Source of the DNA: an uncultured Mesocricetibacter sp. | GTDB lineage: Bacteria > Pseudomonadota > Gammaproteobacteria > Enterobacterales > Pasteurellaceae | Direction of reading: 5' to 3' | Length of the DNA stretch: 7,677 bases | Assembly: GCA_905373425.1 (NCBI GenBank) | Contig: CAJPST010000108.1 | Location: 1-7,677, forward strand | Shown: positions 5,462 to 7,677 of the stretch, piece by piece | Numbering within the stretch: position 1 is the first letter of the stretch | How the letters are laid out: each line of letters starts with the position of its first letter | Program-made: the position numbers and the translations under genes | The notes under the pieces: generated by a model | What the model saw: the letters and a program-made list of their open reading frames with translations, nothing else | Database searches by the model: none | What the model was told of the DNA's origin: nothing

Positions 5462-6388
5462 ATGAATCAAAAAATCTGGGTACTAGGTGATGCCGTGGTG
5501 GATCTAATTCCGGACGGAGAAAATCATTATTTGCGTTGTGCGGGCGGTGCACCGGCAAATGTGGCGGTAGGTATTGCCCGTTTAGGCGGTGAAAGTGCGT
5601 TTATTGGCCGTGTAGGCAAAGATCCGTTGGGCGAATTTATGCTGCAAACCCTACAACAGGAAAATGTGCAAACGGGCCATATGATTCTCGATCCACAGCA
5701 ACGCACTTCTACCGTTGTGGTCGGTTTAGACAACGGCGAACGAAGCTTTACCTTTATGGTAAACCCAAGTGCGGATCAGTTTTTGCAGGTAGCCGATTTA
5801 CCGAATTTCCAAGCTAACGAATGGTTGCATTGCTGTTCCATTGCATTAATCAATAACCCTTCCCGCGAAACGGCTTTTGAAGCGATTCGTCGTATTAAAG
5901 CCGCCGGCGGATTTTTCTCTTTTGATCCCAATTTACGTGAATCTCTGTGGCCAAGTTTTGAAGACATGAAAGAAACGGTGATGCAGGCGGTGGCATTGGC
6001 AGACGTATTGAAATTTTCGGAAGAAGAATTGACGCTACTCACGGATACGCAAACCTTAACTGAAGCATTTGAAAAAATCACCGCACTTTATCCGGAAAAA
6101 TTGATTATTGTGACCTTGGGCAAACACGGTGCGCTCTATCATTTAGCCGGTAAAAAAGATGTGATTACCGGCAAAGCCTTACAACCGGTTGATACCACAG
6201 GTGCAGGCGATGCGTTCGTAGGCGGTCTCCTTTCCGGTCTTTCACAACATTCAAATTGGAAAGAAATATCTGTGCTTGAGCAAATTATCCGCCAAGCCAA
6301 TGCCAGCGGCGCCTTGGCAACAACGGCAAAAGGGGCAATGTCTGCCCTGCCGAATAAAGCACAGTTAGCAGAATTTTTGGCAAACTAA
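5462..6388 (+). CDS. scrK: Fructokinase ScrK (PfkB/ribokinase family)
   Basis: ScrK phosphorylates fructose to fructose 6-phosphate in the cytoplasm, using the fructose that ScrB frees from sucrose 6-phosphate. The 308-residue protein begins MNQKIWVLGDAVVDLIPDGE. It carries the first PfkB signature around CAGGAPANVAVGIARLGG (26-43) and the second, DTTGAGDAFVGG, from 244, with Asp250 as the catalytic base. Length is normal. Two ATGs are adjacent (5459 and 5462); the second has better ribosome-site spacing and fits the family N-terminus, adding or losing only one Met. scrB follows 73 nt later on the same strand. Close relatives are sometimes annotated as aminoimidazole riboside kinase, but the scrB neighbour makes fructokinase the better reading. 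One perfect USS (6080-6088) and two one-base variants (near 5595 and 5766) lie inside. Confidence 0.92.
   Translation: MNQKIWVLGDAVVDLIPDGENHYLRCAGGAPANVAVGIARLGGESAFIGRVGKDPLGEFMLQTLQQENVQTGHMILDPQQRTSTVVVGLDNGERSFTFMVNPSADQFLQVADLPNFQANEWLHCCSIALINNPSRETAFEAIRRIKAAGGFFSFDPNLRESLWPSFEDMKETVMQAVALADVLKFSEEELTLLTDTQTLTEAFEKITALYPEKLIIVTLGKHGALYHLAGKKDVITGKALQPVDTTGAGDAFVGGLLSGLSQHSNWKEISVLEQIIRQANASGALATTAKGAMSALPNKAQLAEFLAN
6080..6088 (-). repeat. DNA uptake signal sequence in scrK
   Basis: Perfect core inside scrK, with the near A/T block (6073-6078) matching and the far one only partly matching. Confidence 0.9.
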
Positions 6389-6408
6389 TCCCATTGATTC
6401 AATTTGAT

Positions 6409-6432
6409 AGCGCGCGTCTCCTGACGCGTGCT
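6409..6432. repeat. GC-rich hairpin between scrK and scrB
   Basis: AGCGCGCGTC (6409-6418) pairs with GACGCGTGCT (6423-6432) across a TCCT loop; nine Watson-Crick pairs and one G-U pair form a 10-bp stem. No T-run follows on either strand, so it is not a standard terminator. In the scrKB transcript it could slow RNA decay from the 3' side or tune scrB relative to scrK. It could also be one copy of a dispersed intergenic repeat. It is much more GC-rich than the gap around it. Confidence 0.7.
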
Positions 6433-6447
6433 CACTGCCCAAACACA

Positions 6448-6454
6448 GAGGGAG
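6448..6454 (+). promoter_or_regulatory. Shine-Dalgarno for scrB
   Basis: GAGGGAG lies 7 nt before ATG 6462 and fixes the scrB start. It is one of the strongest ribosome sites in the window. Confidence 0.75.
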
Positions 6455-6461
6455 AAACCTT

Positions 6462-7677
6462 ATGCATATTTTCAACAACGGGAAATACAAAAGCATCCTT
6501 GCGGCAGAATCCGGTGAGCTTGCGGACATTGCGCAAACCGTGCAAAAAGACAAGGATTTTCGACCGCACTTTCATATTGCACCACCAACCGGACTGATGA
6601 ACGATCCTAACGGTCTCATCTTTGATGGCGAGAAATATCACCTTTTTTATCAATGGTTTCCTTTTGATGCCATACACGGTATGAAACATTGGAAGCATTT
6701 AATCACCAAAGATTTCCAACATTATCAATCTGCTGACGATCTCATTCCTTGTGAGCTTTTTGAATCTCACGGCTGTTATTCCGGTGGCGCGTTAAAAGTC
6801 GGTGATAAATTAGCCATGTTCTACACGGGTAACACCCGTCGTCCTAGTGATAATCAACGTGTCCCTTACCAAAATTTAGCCATTTTCGCTCTTGATGGAA
6901 AATTGCTCAGTAAACGTCCATTAATTGAAAATGCGCCTGAAGGCTATACGGAACACGTTCGCGACCCGAAACCTTATTTCACCGAAAACGGTAAAATCCG
7001 TTTTATCTGCGGTGCACAACGGGAAAATCTCACCGGCACGGCGATTATTTTTGAAATGGACAATCTTGAAGATACGCCGCGTTTGCTGGGTGAGCTTTCC
7101 TTGCCGGCGTTTGACAATACCAATGTGTTTATGTGGGAATGCCCTGATTTGTTGAAACTGGGCGATAAAGATGTGTTTATTTGGTCGCCTCAGGGCAAAG
7201 ATCGTGAAGCGCATCAATTCCAAAATAATTACCATGCGACTTATGCGGTGGGGAAATTAACGGATTTAACCTTTGAAGCGGAATATATCGGCGAGTTGGA
7301 TCAGGGCTTTGATTTCTATGCCCCACAAACCTTCGGCGGTTTGGATAATAAAACCCACGCAGTGCTTTTCGCTTGGATCGGTTTGCCGGATTTAACTTAT
7401 CCGACAGACAAATTCAAATGGCATTCGGCCTTAACCCTGCCGAGAGAATTACGCTTAGAAGGCACCAAAATCTATCAACGCCCAATCGCAAAAACGTATG
7501 AAAATCTGACCGCACTTTCGACACTTCATCTTGATGGAAAAGCCGAGATTGCGGATTTAGATCGTGCTTATGTAAAATTTGAGGCAAATAACCGGGCCTT
7601 CAATTTGACTTTCTTCCCAAACGAAAAAGGACAATCATTGCGCCTTTCTTATGAAAACGGATTGGTTTGCTTAGATC
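6462..7677 (+). CDS. scrB: Sucrose-6-phosphate hydrolase ScrB (GH32), C-terminus cut by the window
   Basis: ScrB is a cytoplasmic glycoside hydrolase family 32 enzyme that splits sucrose 6-phosphate into glucose 6-phosphate and fructose. I translated it by hand from ATG 6462; the frame stays open for 405 codons to the window edge. The catalytic motifs are all present: MNDPNG (46-51) with nucleophile Asp48, HVRDP with Asp168 as the transition-state stabiliser, and WECPD with acid/base Glu226. FYAPQ (285-289) is a further GH32 motif. The five-bladed propeller domain is essentially complete; part of the C-terminal beta-sandwich, probably 70-100 residues, is missing. There is no signal peptide, which fits an intracellular enzyme fed by a PTS rather than a secreted invertase. 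The strong ribosome site and the upstream scrK indicate one operon. Two USSs lie inside (6563-6571, 7509-7517). Confidence 0.95.
   Translation, partial: MHIFNNGKYKSILAAESGELADIAQTVQKDKDFRPHFHIAPPTGLMNDPNGLIFDGEKYHLFYQWFPFDAIHGMKHWKHLITKDFQHYQSADDLIPCELFESHGCYSGGALKVGDKLAMFYTGNTRRPSDNQRVPYQNLAIFALDGKLLSKRPLIENAPEGYTEHVRDPKPYFTENGKIRFICGAQRENLTGTAIIFEMDNLEDTPRLLGELSLPAFDNTNVFMWECPDLLKLGDKDVFIWSPQGKDREAHQFQNNYHATYAVGKLTDLTFEAEYIGELDQGFDFYAPQTFGGLDNKTHAVLFAWIGLPDLTYPTDKFKWHSALTLPRELRLEGTKIYQRPIAKTYENLTALSTLHLDGKAEIADLDRAYVKFEANNRAFNLTFFPNEKGQSLRLSYENGLVCLD
6563..6571 (-). repeat. DNA uptake signal sequence in scrB (5' part)
   Basis: Perfect core encoding part of RPHF near residue 35 of ScrB. The near A/T block matches, and the far one matches except for its purine. 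Confidence 0.9.
7509..7517 (-). repeat. DNA uptake signal sequence in scrB (3' part)
   Basis: Perfect core encoding TAL within ENLTALS of ScrB. The neighbouring A/T block has one mismatch. Confidence 0.88.

Noticed and set aside
5590..5775. Two further USS-like sequences in scrK (near 5595 and 5766)
   Set aside because: Each departs from the 9-base core by one or more bases at the GGT end, so they were not listed as uptake signals.
5776..6081. 101-codon open frame on the minus strand within scrK
   Set aside because: Antisense shadow of scrK; the protein has no recognisable motif and the sense frame carries complete PfkB signatures.
6432..7235. Several open frames on both strands overlapping scrB
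   Set aside because: The continuous GH32 frame from 6462 explains this stretch. It simply lacks a stop codon because the window ends first.
1..7677. Mobile element, CRISPR array, phage or toxin-antitoxin system
   Set aside because: No transposase, integrase, direct-repeat array, terminal repeats or paired small toxin/antitoxin genes are visible. The only sign of transfer is the base composition of the phosphatase gene.

Overview
This window looks like a chromosomal segment from a member of the Pasteurellaceae. The main evidence is eight perfect copies of the Haemophilus-type DNA uptake signal sequence (USS, AAGTGCGGT or its complement) in 7.7 kb, together with gene families typical of Haemophilus and Aggregatibacter. 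The exact genus is an inference; Haemophilus, Aggregatibacter and the other Hin-type USS genera all fit.

Left half (minus strand, about 3474 to 1): a tightly packed operon reads leftward from a recognisable promoter. Its order is a D-2-hydroxyacid dehydrogenase (HprA-like), lolC, a small DUF3144 protein, lolD and the start of lolE, which is cut by the window edge. LolC, LolD and LolE form the inner-membrane ABC complex that releases outer-membrane lipoproteins to the carrier LolA. Junctions are 3 nt, an 8-nt overlap, 5 nt and 0 nt, so translation is probably coupled throughout. The DUF3144 gene sits inside the lol genes, and a metabolic dehydrogenase leads the operon.

Middle (3437 to 3600): a short divergent control region. 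It carries a promoter on each strand, three A-tracts and a USS that abuts the tyrS promoter. tyrS (tyrosyl-tRNA synthetase, KMSKS type) follows on the plus strand and ends at a hairpin terminator built from two inverted USSs.

Right half (plus strand, 4859 to 7677): an AT-rich histidine phosphatase gene of unknown substrate, then scrK (fructokinase) and scrB (sucrose-6-phosphate hydrolase, cut by the right edge). ScrB splits sucrose 6-phosphate delivered by a PTS transporter, not seen here, into glucose 6-phosphate and fructose; ScrK then phosphorylates the fructose. A candidate promoter and a 7-bp inverted repeat lie in the last codons of the phosphatase gene, just before scrK. A GC-rich hairpin lies between scrK and scrB.

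I see no tRNA, rRNA, CRISPR array, insertion sequence or phage gene, and no intergenic gap above 300 bases. Most of the window is ordinary core genome. I did not find a convincing undescribed system. The points most worth a second look are the DUF3144 gene in the lol operon, the low-GC phosphatase beside the sucrose genes, and the use of USSs as regulatory parts.
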